A DNA stretch of 46,018 nucleotides from Prevotellaceae bacterium UBA7017 (GCA_002449535.1 DJWZ01000124.1:1-46018); one strand, 5' to 3'; positions 33,987 through 43,295 are shown, counted from the first letter of the stretch. Numbers and translations: made by a program. The notes: a model not told the origin generated them from the sequence alone.

Positions 33987-36617
33987 TTAAAATTCTTGTC
34001 CAAGAATGAAGTGGAAGTTGCTACCTCCTTTTTTGCCGAATGTGGTATCAAATCCATATGCCCAGTCAATACCCATAAGTCCAACCATAGGAAGGAATAT
34101 TCGGACGCCAGCACCTGCGGAACGTTTCATATCAAATGGGTTGAAGTCACGAGTATTTGTCCATGCATTACCAGCTTCCAGGAATGTTAATCCGTATATT
34201 GTTGTGTTTCCAAGTAAGAATGGATAACGCAGTTCAACGGTAAAGCGGTCATATGCATATCCAGAATATCCGGATGGGGTGAGAGAGCCATTCTCATAAC
34301 CACGCAGACCTATTGTCTCTGTTGCATAACTGCTGGAATAGCCAGACATACCATCACCACCCATGTAATATGTTTCGAATGGTGATTTCTTATGCTTATT
34401 GTAGTAGCCTAAGATACCAATCTCGGCACGCGTCATTAGGACGAAGCACTTTTGACCACTTGTCAGTGCTGTAAAAGTGCGGCTCTTGAACTTCCATTTA
34501 TGATATTCTATCCAGCGATGCTTCTCCTGCATTTGGCTTTGATAGCGAGCGTCGAGATAGTTATTGGCAAGTTTTGAATAGTCCTTACCGTCAAACACAC
34601 TCCATGGTGGAGTAGCGGTAACGCTAAGTTCAAATTCAGAACCTTTGCGTGGGAAAAGTTGATTATCTGTAGAAGTACGAGATAACGTTATTCCGAAGTT
34701 TATGTTGTTACAATTGCCGTTGGTTACAAGGAAGTAATTCCAGTTTTTCAACATGTAACGTGTATAACCCATACTTAATGAGAGATGGAAATAATCATCA
34801 GGCCAGCGCAGGCGTTTACCCCATGAGATAGAACCTCCCAATAACTGAACATACTTGTCTGGGTCATAGTAGTTTTCATAACTGTTATATGTAGAGTAGT
34901 TTCCTATTCCTCCAATGTAGTTATAATATGAATTCTGCCAGTTGGAGTTATAGTAACTGCTACTTACATCGGTTTGTTTAGAGTAGAATACGCCAACATT
35001 GAACATGATGGGGCGTTTACCTCCAAACCATGATGTTCCGTATGATATATTATATGATTGATAGTAACGGCCGTTTGTTTGAGCACCAAGAGAGAGTGTT
35101 TCTCCATCACCAACAGGTAAGATTCCACGATGCTCCTTCTTCCGATGAAAGAGGTTTGCCATAGAGAAGTTGTTTAACTTCAGACCGATACGTCCGATTA
35201 CACCGGTCTGTCCCCAACCTAATGAGAACTCTACCTGGTCATTTGATTTCTGCTCGAGGTCCCAGTTTATATCAACAGTTCCATCTTCATAGTTAGGACG
35301 TACATCGGGGTTGACTTTCTCTTGGTCAAAATGTCCCATAGATGCTATTTCGCGTGCAGAACGCATCAATGCATCTTTAGAGAAAAGGTCTCCAGGCTTG
35401 GTGCGTAGTTCACGACGCACAACTTTCTCGTATAGACGATTGTTACCGGTTATGCGAACATGGGAGATATGTGCCTGAGGTCCTTCTTGTATGCGCATTT
35501 CTATGTCTATGGAATCGCCTACAATGTTTATCTCAGTAGGGTCAAGTTTATAGAATAGGTAACCATTATTCCAATAGAGGTTTCCTACCGCATCGTCATC
35601 ATCTTTCAGACGTTTGTTCATAAGTTTTTGGTTATAGACATCGCCTTTTTTCATTCCAAAAACCTTCTGCAAATCATCTGTCCTGTAAACGGTATTACCT
35701 ACCCATGTAACGTTTCGAAGGTAATACTTCTGTCCCTCATATATGGTGAAGTGAATATCGATGTGTCTGTCATCATATGTTGAAATGCTATCCTTTACTA
35801 ATTTTGCATCGCGATAGCCATACTCATTATAATAATCAATAAGATTGTTTTTGTCTTCTTCGTACTTTTCCGGCTTAAATTTCTTGGATTTTAAGAAACC
35901 ACGAAGCGTGTTTACCTCGTGTAATTTCTTCAGTGCTCCACCGCCAAAGATATTACCTTTTAGTTTTTTAGTTTTTATTTTCTCGTTACCATTGATGTAG
36001 ATGCGATGAATCTTTGTCTTGAGTTTTTTGTCTATTTCAACGTCCAAGATAACATGATTCTTTTCTGCAACATCGTCGCGCTGTCGAATTGTCACCTCAC
36101 AATTTTTGAAGCCTTTGTCAGCAAAATATTTTTCAGCAAGAATTTTTGCTCTTGATATCATGTTTGGGGTTATCTGGGAACCTTTTAGGAGACCAAGTTT
36201 AGCCTCCATATCTTCACGCTCGCTCTTTTTCTTTATGCCAATATAGTTTATGGAACTAACACGAGGACGTGTGCGTAAATAAAAGTGCAGGTATATAGAA
36301 TCCAACACAATAGAGTCGGCGGCGATTTTGACTTCTGAAAATAGACCATGCTTCCAATAATGTTTAACCGCTTCGGTTATTTCATTACCAGGAACACTAA
36401 TCTCTTGCCCAACTGATAGACCGGAAATACCAGTGAGCATAAAATCTTCGTATTCTTCAACACCGCTTACAGCTATGTGAGCTATCGTGTATTTCTTGAC
36501 AGCACCCACATACGAAATATCTGGATTGATTATCTTTTCTTGGCCAAATATGGCTAAGAACGGTATTAAGATGTATATGAATGTGAAGAAAGTTCTGTTT
36601 CTAAACACGGATATCAA
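33987..36617 (-). CDS. bamA: Outer membrane protein assembly factor BamA
   Basis: An 876-residue Omp85 protein, the core of the BAM machine inserting beta-barrel proteins into the outer membrane. A signal-like hydrophobic segment (FFTFIYILIPFLAIFG) is followed by POTRA domains to about 445 and a 16-strand-type barrel. The lid-lock motif reads TIGLRGYENG, and the protein ends in an aromatic residue (FILGQEF), as outer-membrane proteins do. The barrel has a Tyr/Asn-rich, low-complexity loop (about 560-595). TTG at 36617 is the apparent start, since TAG directly precedes it in frame; GTG three codons on (36608) is the alternative. Neighbours uppS and skp fit its role. Confidence 0.95.
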   Translation of the reverse strand: MISVFRNRTFFTFIYILIPFLAIFGQEKIINPDISYVGAVKKYTIAHIAVSGVEEYEDFMLTGISGLSVGQEISVPGNEITEAVKHYWKHGLFSEVKIAADSIVLDSIYLHFYLRTRPRVSSINYIGIKKKSEREDMEAKLGLLKGSQITPNMISRAKILAEKYFADKGFKNCEVTIRQRDDVAEKNHVILDVEIDKKLKTKIHRIYINGNEKIKTKKLKGNIFGGGALKKLHEVNTLRGFLKSKKFKPEKYEEDKNNLIDYYNEYGYRDAKLVKDSISTYDDRHIDIHFTIYEGQKYYLRNVTWVGNTVYRTDDLQKVFGMKKGDVYNQKLMNKRLKDDDDAVGNLYWNNGYLFYKLDPTEINIVGDSIDIEMRIQEGPQAHISHVRITGNNRLYEKVVRRELRTKPGDLFSKDALMRSAREIASMGHFDQEKVNPDVRPNYEDGTVDINWDLEQKSNDQVEFSLGWGQTGVIGRIGLKLNNFSMANLFHRKKEHRGILPVGDGETLSLGAQTNGRYYQSYNISYGTSWFGGKRPIMFNVGVFYSKQTDVSSSYYNSNWQNSYYNYIGGIGNYSTYNSYENYYDPDKYVQLLGGSISWGKRLRWPDDYFHLSLSMGYTRYMLKNWNYFLVTNGNCNNINFGITLSRTSTDNQLFPRKGSEFELSVTATPPWSVFDGKDYSKLANNYLDARYQSQMQEKHRWIEYHKWKFKSRTFTALTSGQKCFVLMTRAEIGILGYYNKHKKSPFETYYMGGDGMSGYSSSYATETIGLRGYENGSLTPSGYSGYAYDRFTVELRYPFLLGNTTIYGLTFLEAGNAWTNTRDFNPFDMKRSAGAGVRIFLPMVGLMGIDWAYGFDTTFGKKGGSNFHFILGQEF

Positions 36618-36627
36618 CTATTAATAA

Positions 36628-37377
36628 TTATATAGAATTCAATAGACCTTGCTCTACCTGTGCCTCTGTCATGCCGAAACGACGTTGCTTGGTGTTGAAA
36701 TATTCGATGGCTTTATGAAGTTCGTCTTCGTTGAAGTCAGGCCAATAAATAGATGTGAAGTATAATTCGGAATATGCAATCTGCCAAAGCATATAATTTG
36801 AAATACGAACATCGCCACCTGTTCTTATTAACAGGTCTGGGTCGGGTTGGAAACCGCTATTCATATTGTCTATGATAGTTTGCTCGGTTATGTCGCTCGC
36901 CTTTAGTTTTCCAGATTCTACCTGATAGGCTATTTTCTGCATGCAGTCGGTCAATTCCCAACGTGAGGAATAGCTGAGGGCTACGGTAACAGTCATCTTC
37001 GTATATCCTTTTGTACGTTCCTCAAGGTCTTGAAGAGTGTTTTGTACGTTCTGCGGAAGGCGTTTTCTGTCACCTATGCTGCGGAAGCGTATGTTGTTAT
37101 CGTCAAACAATGAATAGTCCAACGAAGAAATGATAAGTTCCATCAAAAGGCGCACTTCTTCAATAGGGCGATTCCAGTTTTCTGTGGAGAAAGCATATAC
37201 GGTGAGATACTTAACACCGATACGTGCACATTCTGCTGTAACCTTGCGTAGAGATTCTACGCCGGCGGAATGTCCGTAGTGACGTGGTTCTCCACGTTGT
37301 TCAGCCCATCGGCCGTTACCATCCATGATGATAGCAATATGCTCAGGTATATTCATTCTTTGTGACATGTTCTGCAT
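36628..37377 (-). CDS. uppS: Isoprenyl transferase (undecaprenyl diphosphate synthase)
   Basis: A 249-residue cis-prenyltransferase making the C55 lipid carrier for peptidoglycan and surface polysaccharides. Motifs: AIIMDGNGRWA (catalytic Asp), RGEPRHYGHSAG, YAFSTENWNRP, LLIRTGGDVRISNYMLWQ and ELYFTSIYWPDF. Three in-frame ATGs are possible (37377, 37368, 37356). The last gives an ATGA overlap with the upstream stop and leaves NIPEHIAIIMDG as the beginning, so the true start may be 37356. In the same run as the flippase and transferases that use its product. Confidence 0.95.
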   Translation of the reverse strand: MQNMSQRMNIPEHIAIIMDGNGRWAEQRGEPRHYGHSAGVESLRKVTAECARIGVKYLTVYAFSTENWNRPIEEVRLLMELIISSLDYSLFDDNNIRFRSIGDRKRLPQNVQNTLQDLEERTKGYTKMTVTVALSYSSRWELTDCMQKIAYQVESGKLKASDITEQTIIDNMNSGFQPDPDLLIRTGGDVRISNYMLWQIAYSELYFTSIYWPDFNEDELHKAIEYFNTKQRRFGMTEAQVEQGLLNSI

Positions 37378-38045
37378 TTTGGGGAAAATGAATAAGTGAA
37401 TGCAAACGTTAATGTACTATAGCAATCTGTATTTTTAAATAGCCCATTGCTACTTATGCCATATGGATCCTTGATACCATCAAGTTCATCAGACATGGAG
37501 AAATGCATCTGCCAGTCTAAAGAGAAATTGTATCTATCTTTATAGCGATATTTTACACCTACTCCAATAGGCACATTTGCTGTTACAATATTTTTTTTCT
37601 CAATGTTCATTGACTGATCAGCCTTAACCTTCGCGTATGTTAAGCCTATACCAATAGAGATAAATGGTGTTAGGCGTTTTGCTCCTCGATAGTCTTTCCC
37701 TGTTCCGTAAGGCCAGAAGTTGTATTCGTATGTAGCATCAAGGTCTGCAAGAGTATTATTGAATGTATAGGTGCTTACATTAGGATAATATGTCCTGTTC
37801 GGATCAAAAGAACCTTTTATCTTGGTGTACATTCCTGCTAACCTGATAGCCATATGCGGATTGATTACATTTCGGAATATTATGGCTGCTGCAGGTTGTA
37901 TGTTTTTTGTAGGTGAGGCATTGAAGTCGCCATAATAGGTTGTTGCACCAACTCCTGCGCCTATATCCATGCGATATTCAACGTCTTCTTGTGCAAAGAC
38001 GGTAAATGGTAATAACATTGTTATAAATAGGATATATTTGCGCAT
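37353..38045 (-). CDS. Outer-membrane beta-barrel protein (DUF6089-like)
   Basis: A 230-residue exported protein with signal peptide MRKYILFITMLLPFTVFA and alternating amphipathic strands typical of a small porin-like barrel (YRMDIGAGVGATTYYGDF, TPFISIGIGLTY, VPIGVGVKYRY). From memory it matches proteins called DUF6089 that sit before uppS-bamA in Bacteroidales. No enzymatic feature seen. Its stop overlaps the uppS start region. Confidence 0.82.
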   Translation of the reverse strand: MRKYILFITMLLPFTVFAQEDVEYRMDIGAGVGATTYYGDFNASPTKNIQPAAAIIFRNVINPHMAIRLAGMYTKIKGSFDPNRTYYPNVSTYTFNNTLADLDATYEYNFWPYGTGKDYRGAKRLTPFISIGIGLTYAKVKADQSMNIEKKNIVTANVPIGVGVKYRYKDRYNFSLDWQMHFSMSDELDGIKDPYGISSNGLFKNTDCYSTLTFAFTYSFSPKCRTCHKE

Positions 38046-38057
38046 CAGTTCCTGTTC

Positions 38058-39467
38058 TTAGTATATCTTGAGTCCTACCCAAACTTCTCCAGTATCACCT
38101 CCTATAAGGTATATGGTTGAATAATTTGCTCCAATTGCTACTTGTGCGGTACTCTGAAGTCCAGAAGGGATGTTTATAGCCCCTTTGACTGTCCATGTCG
38201 TGCCCCAGTCATTAGAATAGTAGAATTTTCGTGTATTCGGGTTGCCTCCAATAGCGATTATTCCATCAGCATATGATGTTGCTGAAAGGTATGGCATACG
38301 TGGCAATACTTTGTAATGGTTGTTCCATGCAGGATTCATGAATATCCATTCTTGTGGAACGTCGTCAATGATTTTACTCCATATTACCGCTTTGTCAACG
38401 TTTGGCGATTTTATATTTGTGGCATCGTTTTGTTTGTTTGCAATCAGAACGGCACGCCCCATTGACGGATCTGTAAGCAGGTCTGTAGTGATGAAATTAT
38501 AGTCATTGTAGGGAAGGCTATCCCCAACGACATATGGCATTTCTTCCATGTCGTCATCAGAAAAAGATGCTGTCATAGGGTCTCCTCCTGTAGAGGATAC
38601 TATCTTCTTCTGGTCATTGACACCATAAATATAGTCATCAAAGCCTCCAAGAATTGCCCTGAGGTCGCAAGGAATGCTTGTCGCCCAATCGTCAGAGCAT
38701 CTTAATTGACCATTATAAAGCAGATAGACTTTCTCCCTATACACTGCCATGGTAGGTCTTTTGAATTGGTCAAATGGAGTTGTGATTACTTCTGGAGAAG
38801 TGCTATATTCTGTACTCCAATTATTTCCATCAGTAGTTTTTAACACCTGGACACTGCAATATATGTCGTTTGACGCGTTTTCAGTAGTATCTGCTGCCAG
38901 AACATAAAAATTCTCTCCATCGGAAAGCACTTTCAGTGTTATAAGTTTCTTTCCTTTAATAGGATTGCATATATTCATGCGCGTCCATTTTATGGAATCG
39001 ACACTTTGCTTGTGTATCCTTACATCAATGGTGTAATCTCGTGAATGTGCTCTGTCGGAAGATGTTACCCTTATCTTACGAGGTTTGGTGAAATCAAGTG
39101 TGTCTGTAGAAAAATATGTTCGTGAAAAAGAGTCCTTTTTCTCTGTTGATTCAAGCACTCCTGATGAGTTGTCCTTAAAAGATAGTGTTAAGAGTATCTT
39201 GGAAGGGATGGTACGTACAGGCAGGGAATCAGGATTGTATATTTCACCTTTAATATGGTCTATGAAAATAGGGTAGGTAGCAGAGGACGGTACGTAAGTC
39301 GAGTATGAATTGTTATTCGTATTTAATCTGCGTAACGAGCCAAATGTAGCTGCTGTAATTCCTACTTTGTCGCTTGACGTGATGTTATTTTCGTTTGACG
39401 AACACGATGCTGTCAGCAACATTAGCGTTGCTGACAACATTATGATTATGGATTTAAATCTGTACAA
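38058..39467 (-). CDS. DUF6242-like lipoprotein
   Basis: A 469-residue predicted lipoprotein. MYRFKSIIIMLSATLMLLTASC gives a signal peptide with lipidated Cys22. The mature part has an N-terminal beta domain (about 40-150) and repeated blade-like segments (YCSVQVLKTTDGNNW, FYYSNDWGTTW, IYLIGGDTGEVW) suggesting a beta-propeller. I recall such proteins as DUF6242, beside the DUF6089-like gene in related species; function is unknown. TTG at 39467 is the only start that provides the positively charged signal head, with TAA in frame five codons upstream. Confidence 0.82.
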   Translation of the reverse strand: MYRFKSIIIMLSATLMLLTASCSSNENNITSSDKVGITAATFGSLRRLNTNNNSYSTYVPSSATYPIFIDHIKGEIYNPDSLPVRTIPSKILLTLSFKDNSSGVLESTEKKDSFSRTYFSTDTLDFTKPRKIRVTSSDRAHSRDYTIDVRIHKQSVDSIKWTRMNICNPIKGKKLITLKVLSDGENFYVLAADTTENASNDIYCSVQVLKTTDGNNWSTEYSTSPEVITTPFDQFKRPTMAVYREKVYLLYNGQLRCSDDWATSIPCDLRAILGGFDDYIYGVNDQKKIVSSTGGDPMTASFSDDDMEEMPYVVGDSLPYNDYNFITTDLLTDPSMGRAVLIANKQNDATNIKSPNVDKAVIWSKIIDDVPQEWIFMNPAWNNHYKVLPRMPYLSATSYADGIIAIGGNPNTRKFYYSNDWGTTWTVKGAINIPSGLQSTAQVAIGANYSTIYLIGGDTGEVWVGLKIY

Positions 39468-39492
39468 AAGAATTGTAAATTAAGATTTGTTT

Positions 39493-40302
39493 TTAAGATG
39501 GCTGCTTTCCGATGTATGCAAGAATACCACCATCAACATATAATACATGTCCGTTTACGGCGTCAGATGCCTTGGATGCGAGGAATACTGCAGGACCTCC
39601 AAGTTCTGATGGGTCGAGCCAACGGCCTGCTGGAGTTTTCGCACAGATGAAGCTGTCAAATGGATGACGGCTGCCGTCTGGCTGTCTCTCACGCAGTGGC
39701 GCTGTCTGAGGTGTTGCGATATAGCCAGGACCAATGCCGTTGCACTGGATGTTGTATTCGCCATATTCTGAGCAGATGTTACGTGTCAACATCTTCAAGC
39801 CTCCCTTGGCTGCTGCATAGGCAGATACAGTCTCACGACCCAATTCTGACATCATAGAGCAGATGTTGATAATCTTTCCTTCCTTACGCTCCATCATTTC
39901 TGGCAGAACTGCTGCAGCACAGATATATGGTGCAACGAGGTCGATGTCGATAACCTGCTGGAATTCTGCTCGCTTCATTTCGTGCATTGGAATGCGCTTG
40001 ATGATGCCGGCATTATTTACGAGGATGTCAATCTGACCAACTTCCTTGTGGATGGTGTCAACAAGTTTCTTTATGCCCTCTTCGTCAGTTACATCGCAAA
40101 CATAACCTTTTACATTAGTAATGCCTGCTTCCTTGTAGTTGTCAAGTCCACGTTGCAGTGCAACTTCATTGATGTCGTTGAAAACAATCATGTTTGCACC
40201 AGCGGCAACAAATGCCTTCGCAATGTTGAAACCAATTCCGTACGATGCGCCTGTTATCCAGGCATTTTTCCCTTCGAGGGAGAAATTTGATAAGTTTGCC
40301 AT
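39493..40302 (-). CDS. Gluconate 5-dehydrogenase-like SDR
   Basis: A 269-residue classical short-chain dehydrogenase. Cofactor loop TGASYGIG (about 18-25), DVTDEEG, NNAG, the catalytic Ser and SAYAAAKGG (Tyr-x3-Lys), and GPGYIATP. The insertion APLRERQPDGSRHPFDSF is typical of Bacteroidales enzymes annotated as gluconate 5-dehydrogenase or KduD-like, acting on keto-gluconate or diketodeoxy-uronate. No KduI is adjacent. It follows the CoA-transferase by 22 nt. Confidence 0.88.
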   Translation of the reverse strand: MANLSNFSLEGKNAWITGASYGIGFNIAKAFVAAGANMIVFNDINEVALQRGLDNYKEAGITNVKGYVCDVTDEEGIKKLVDTIHKEVGQIDILVNNAGIIKRIPMHEMKRAEFQQVIDIDLVAPYICAAAVLPEMMERKEGKIINICSMMSELGRETVSAYAAAKGGLKMLTRNICSEYGEYNIQCNGIGPGYIATPQTAPLRERQPDGSRHPFDSFICAKTPAGRWLDPSELGGPAVFLASKASDAVNGHVLYVDGGILAYIGKQPS

Positions 40303-40324
40303 AGTAGTAATAAATTTTGGATAG

Positions 40325-41830
40325 TTATTCTTTGATATATTCAGAGAAATCTGTTAGGTGCATATCTCCCTTTCTGCGGAGAGTGTCATGCATAGCAAAA
40401 GCACAAGGCAGGTTGTGATGTGTTTGTCCACCAGTTGCTATCTTAACGTATTCACGCAGGATAGGACGATAGTCGGGATGTGCGCAGTTCTCTATTATCA
40501 ACTGGGCGCGTTCTATTGGAGCCTTGCCACGTAAGTCTGCAATACCCTGCTCTGTGATGATGACATTAACATCATGCTCAGAGTGATCCTGATGGCTTAC
40601 CATAGGCACGATAGATGATATCAAACCGCCCTTTGCTGTAGAAGCGCAGGTGAAAATAGAGATATATGCATTGCGTTCGAAGTCGCCTGAACCGCCAATA
40701 CCGTTCATCATCTTTGTACCGCTGATATGTGTGGAGTTTGCATTGCCATATATATCAACTTCGATAGCAGTGTTAATGGCAATGACTCCAAGACGGCGTA
40801 TTACCTCAGGAGAATTGCTTATTTCAGATTGACGGATTACAAGATGCTTTGAGAATAGGTCGAGATTATCATATACCTTCATCAAGCACTCGTTGTCAAC
40901 GGTAAGAGAGCATGTAGATGCGTCCTTTACACGACCTGACAGCATCATGTCAACGATAGCGTTCTGGAAAACCTCAGTATAAATGTTGAAATCAGGCACG
41001 CTCTTGTCCTTGCCGAGAGCTGCGAGAATGGCGTTGGCTGTTGAGCCTACACCACTTTGTAATGGCAGAAACTCTGGAGGGATGATGCCGCGTTTCATGT
41101 CACCTAACAGGAAATGTGCTACGTTTGCACCAATCTGGTCGGTAATAGGGTCTGTTCCTTTGAAAGCACGTGCCTCATCAGGTATGTTACACTCTATGAC
41201 GCCGACGACCTTAGACTTCGGAATAGACAGATATGGCTTTCCAATCCTGTCTCTAACCGATGTAATCATGTACGGCTGGCGATAAGGGGGATTTTGTGGC
41301 TCGAAAATGTCGTGTAGCTGTCCAGCACCTTCGTTGTGGAAACTGTTGAGCTCTAAAATGATTTTTTCTGCCATCATTGCAACAGTAGGGGAAATTCCTC
41401 CTGCAGCAGTGAGGGAAACATTGTACTTGTCCCCGGCATCTTCAATCTTACAAACCTCTATGATACCCCAATTCAACGGACCATAGAAGCCATAGCGCAA
41501 CTCTTGCGCCATGTGGCTGAGGTGCAGGTCGTTGTAACGGATTTCATTTTTGTTTACAGAGGCACGGAAGTCTGGATTCGTGGTGTAAGGGGCACGGAAG
41601 TCTATAGCCTTAGCTACTGCTAAGTCACCATCTGTACTTTGACCTGTTGAGGCTCCTGTAAACAAGTTAATCTTGAAAGGATTGCCCTTCTCGTGTTCTG
41701 CTTGGGCAAGTTTTGCCAACTCTTTTGTTGTGGCTTTTGGCGCTCCGGCGGGTGTAAATCCTGACAAGCCTATTGAATCGCCATTCTTAATGAGCGAAGC
41801 CGCTTCGGCGGCAGTGATAGTTGTATACAT
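40325..41830 (-). CDS. Acetyl-CoA hydrolase/transferase (succinyl-CoA:acetate CoA-transferase type)
   Basis: A 501-residue class I CoA-transferase moving CoA between acetate and succinate or propionate. Features: GLSGFTPAGAPKATTKEL (21-38), the catalytic Glu286 in IYTEVFQN, GSTANAILAAL, and the C-terminal IITEQGIADLRGKAP block. Length matches the Cat1/AarC/ScpC group rather than two-subunit transferases. It is a normal step in succinate/propionate-forming fermentation, and complements pta-ackA. It carries its own promoter at 41861 and heads the minus-strand run. Confidence 0.92.
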   Translation of the reverse strand: MYTTITAAEAASLIKNGDSIGLSGFTPAGAPKATTKELAKLAQAEHEKGNPFKINLFTGASTGQSTDGDLAVAKAIDFRAPYTTNPDFRASVNKNEIRYNDLHLSHMAQELRYGFYGPLNWGIIEVCKIEDAGDKYNVSLTAAGGISPTVAMMAEKIILELNSFHNEGAGQLHDIFEPQNPPYRQPYMITSVRDRIGKPYLSIPKSKVVGVIECNIPDEARAFKGTDPITDQIGANVAHFLLGDMKRGIIPPEFLPLQSGVGSTANAILAALGKDKSVPDFNIYTEVFQNAIVDMMLSGRVKDASTCSLTVDNECLMKVYDNLDLFSKHLVIRQSEISNSPEVIRRLGVIAINTAIEVDIYGNANSTHISGTKMMNGIGGSGDFERNAYISIFTCASTAKGGLISSIVPMVSHQDHSEHDVNVIITEQGIADLRGKAPIERAQLIIENCAHPDYRPILREYVKIATGGQTHHNLPCAFAMHDTLRRKGDMHLTDFSEYIKE

Positions 41831-41860
41831 GTTTTACGCGTAAATATTCAAAATCGTGTG

Positions 41861-41868
41861 CAAAGATA
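41861..41868 (-). promoter_or_regulatory. -7 box (TATCTTTG) for the CoA-transferase gene
   Basis: On the minus strand, TATCTTTG followed by CACA matches TAnnTTTG and is 30 nt before the ATG. No TTG -33 element is seen. It may drive much of the downstream minus-strand run. Confidence 0.6.
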
Positions 41869-41972
41869 TAAAAAAATGGTGAGAGCATTGTGGGAGAAGG
41901 GGCTTTTTCGTGTTTTTTTACTAAAAAAATATAAAAATTAACGATATTATGGGGCGTGATATGAACTTTTTG

Positions 41973-41980
41973 TACCTTTG
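41973..41980 (+). promoter_or_regulatory. -7 box (TACCTTTG) for greA
   Basis: TACCTTTG followed by TACC, 79 nt before the greA ATG. It is divergent from the CoA-transferase promoter. The resulting leader of about 70 nt contains the hairpin at 42010. Confidence 0.68.
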
Positions 41981-42009
41981 TACCGGAATTATTGATATCG
42001 TATATGCGA

Positions 42010-42040
42010 CTCTGAGCTTACTCGGGGTTGTTGTTTTTTT
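42010..42040 (+). terminator. Attenuator-like hairpin and U-tract in the greA leader
   Basis: CTCTGAG (42010-42016) pairs with CTCGGGG (42021-42027) across a CTTA loop, with two G-U pairs. TTGTTGTTTTTTT follows at once to 42040. It lies between the greA promoter and start codon, so it would stop transcription before the gene. Confidence 0.6.
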
Positions 42041-42059
42041 GTATAAAATCAGATAAAAT

Positions 42060-42524
42060 ATGGCTTACATGTCAAAAGAGGGCTACGAAAATATGGTAGC
42101 CGAACTGCACCGCCTTGAGGCGGTAGAGATGCCCAAGGCGAGTGCCGCTATTGCTGAAGCACGTGACAAAGGCGATTTGTCGGAGAACTCTGAGTATGAT
42201 GCTGCCAAGGAAGTGCAGGCTAATCTTGCAATTAAGATAAACGCATTGAAGACTCAAATTGCTGATGCTAAGATAGTTGATAAGAGCCGTCTTTCTACAG
42301 ACGCTGTCCAGCTGCTCAGCAAGGTTGAAATGACAAATCTTGGCAATAAGGCAAAAATGTCTTATACCATAGTAAGTGCTAATGAAGCTAATCTTCGCGA
42401 GGGAAAAATCTCTATCGAAACACCGATTGCCCAGGCATTGCTCAACCATAAAGTGGGTGATGAGGTGGATGTGAAGGTGCCTAATGGTATTTTGAAACTT
42501 AAGATTGAAAATATAAGTTATTAA
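42060..42524 (+). CDS. greA: Transcription elongation factor GreA
   Basis: A 154-residue factor that stimulates RNA cleavage by backtracked RNA polymerase. The N-terminal coiled coil carries the acidic tip RDKGDLSENSEYDAAKE, with Asp39 and Glu42 corresponding to the E. coli tip residues. The C-terminal FKBP-like domain has SIETPIAQALLNHKVGDEV and ends in IENISY. Length is normal. It heads a short plus-strand operon (greA, hit, rbfA, permease, GT2) with a structured leader. Confidence 0.96.
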   Translation: MAYMSKEGYENMVAELHRLEAVEMPKASAAIAEARDKGDLSENSEYDAAKEVQANLAIKINALKTQIADAKIVDKSRLSTDAVQLLSKVEMTNLGNKAKMSYTIVSANEANLREGKISIETPIAQALLNHKVGDEVDVKVPNGILKLKIENISY

Positions 42525-42536
42525 AACTTTATTATC

Positions 42537-42938
42537 ATGGATATATTCTCAAAGATTGCGGCTGGTGAGATTCCCAGTTATAAGTGTGCAGAAAACGATG
42601 AGTTCTATGCATTTCTTGACATTAATCCTGTGGTAAGGGCTCATGTCCTTGTGATTCCACGTCGAGAGATAGATTATCTTTTTGATATGGATGACGAGGA
42701 AATAGCGCGTTATTTTGTTTTTGCCAAGAAGGTGGCAAAAGCTATCAAGGAAGCTTTCCCATGTAAGAAGGTCGGTATGAGCGTCTTTGGTCTGGAAGTA
42801 GCCCATGCTCATATTCATCTTATGCCAATGGATACCGAAGGGGATATGGATTTCCGCAGGGAGAAGTTGTCATTGCCTGCAAGTGAGATGGAGGAGATTG
42901 CCAATAAGATATTTACAGCTTTTCAGAATCAGAAGTAA
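42537..42938 (+). CDS. HIT-family nucleotide-binding hydrolase
   Basis: A 133-residue histidine-triad protein of the Hint branch, which hydrolyses purine nucleoside phosphoramidates and similar adenylates. It starts MDIFSKIAAGEIPSYK, has RAHVLVIPRREI, and the triad AHAHIHLMP at 89-97 with His90, His92 and His94. It begins 12 nt after greA. Specific cellular substrate not evident. Confidence 0.94.
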   Translation: MDIFSKIAAGEIPSYKCAENDEFYAFLDINPVVRAHVLVIPRREIDYLFDMDDEEIARYFVFAKKVAKAIKEAFPCKKVGMSVFGLEVAHAHIHLMPMDTEGDMDFRREKLSLPASEMEEIANKIFTAFQNQK

Positions 42939-42952
42939 AAGAGGGGAGAGAT

Positions 42953-43288
42953 ATGCAAGAAACGCGACAAAACCGAATATGTAGGCTTCTGCAAAAAGAG
43001 CTAAGCCTTATTTTCCAAAGCCAGACACGTGCCATGAGGGGTGTTATGGTAAGTGTTACTCGTGTGAAGGTCTCTCCTGACTTGAGCATCTGTACAGCAT
43101 ATCTGTCCATTTTCCCTTCTGAAAAAGGTGAGGAATTGCTACAGAATATTCAACGCAACAGCTCTCAGGTACGCTACGAATTGGGAACTCGGGTTCGTAA
43201 CCAGTTGCGTATAATCCCGGAGCTGCGCTTCTTCATTGATGACAGCCTTGATTATATAGAACGTATAGACGAGTTGTTGCAGAAGTAA
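42953..43288 (+). CDS. rbfA: Ribosome-binding factor A
   Basis: A 111-residue single KH-like domain protein that matures the 5' end of 16S rRNA in the 30S subunit. Recognised by the start RQNRICRLLQKELSLIF, the middle VTRVKVSPDLSICTAYLSIFP and the ending IPELRFFIDDSLDYIERIDELL. It starts 14 nt after the HIT gene and ends 7 nt before the permease gene. Confidence 0.94.
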   Translation: MQETRQNRICRLLQKELSLIFQSQTRAMRGVMVSVTRVKVSPDLSICTAYLSIFPSEKGEELLQNIQRNSSQVRYELGTRVRNQLRIIPELRFFIDDSLDYIERIDELLQK

Positions 43289-43295
43289 AAACACC

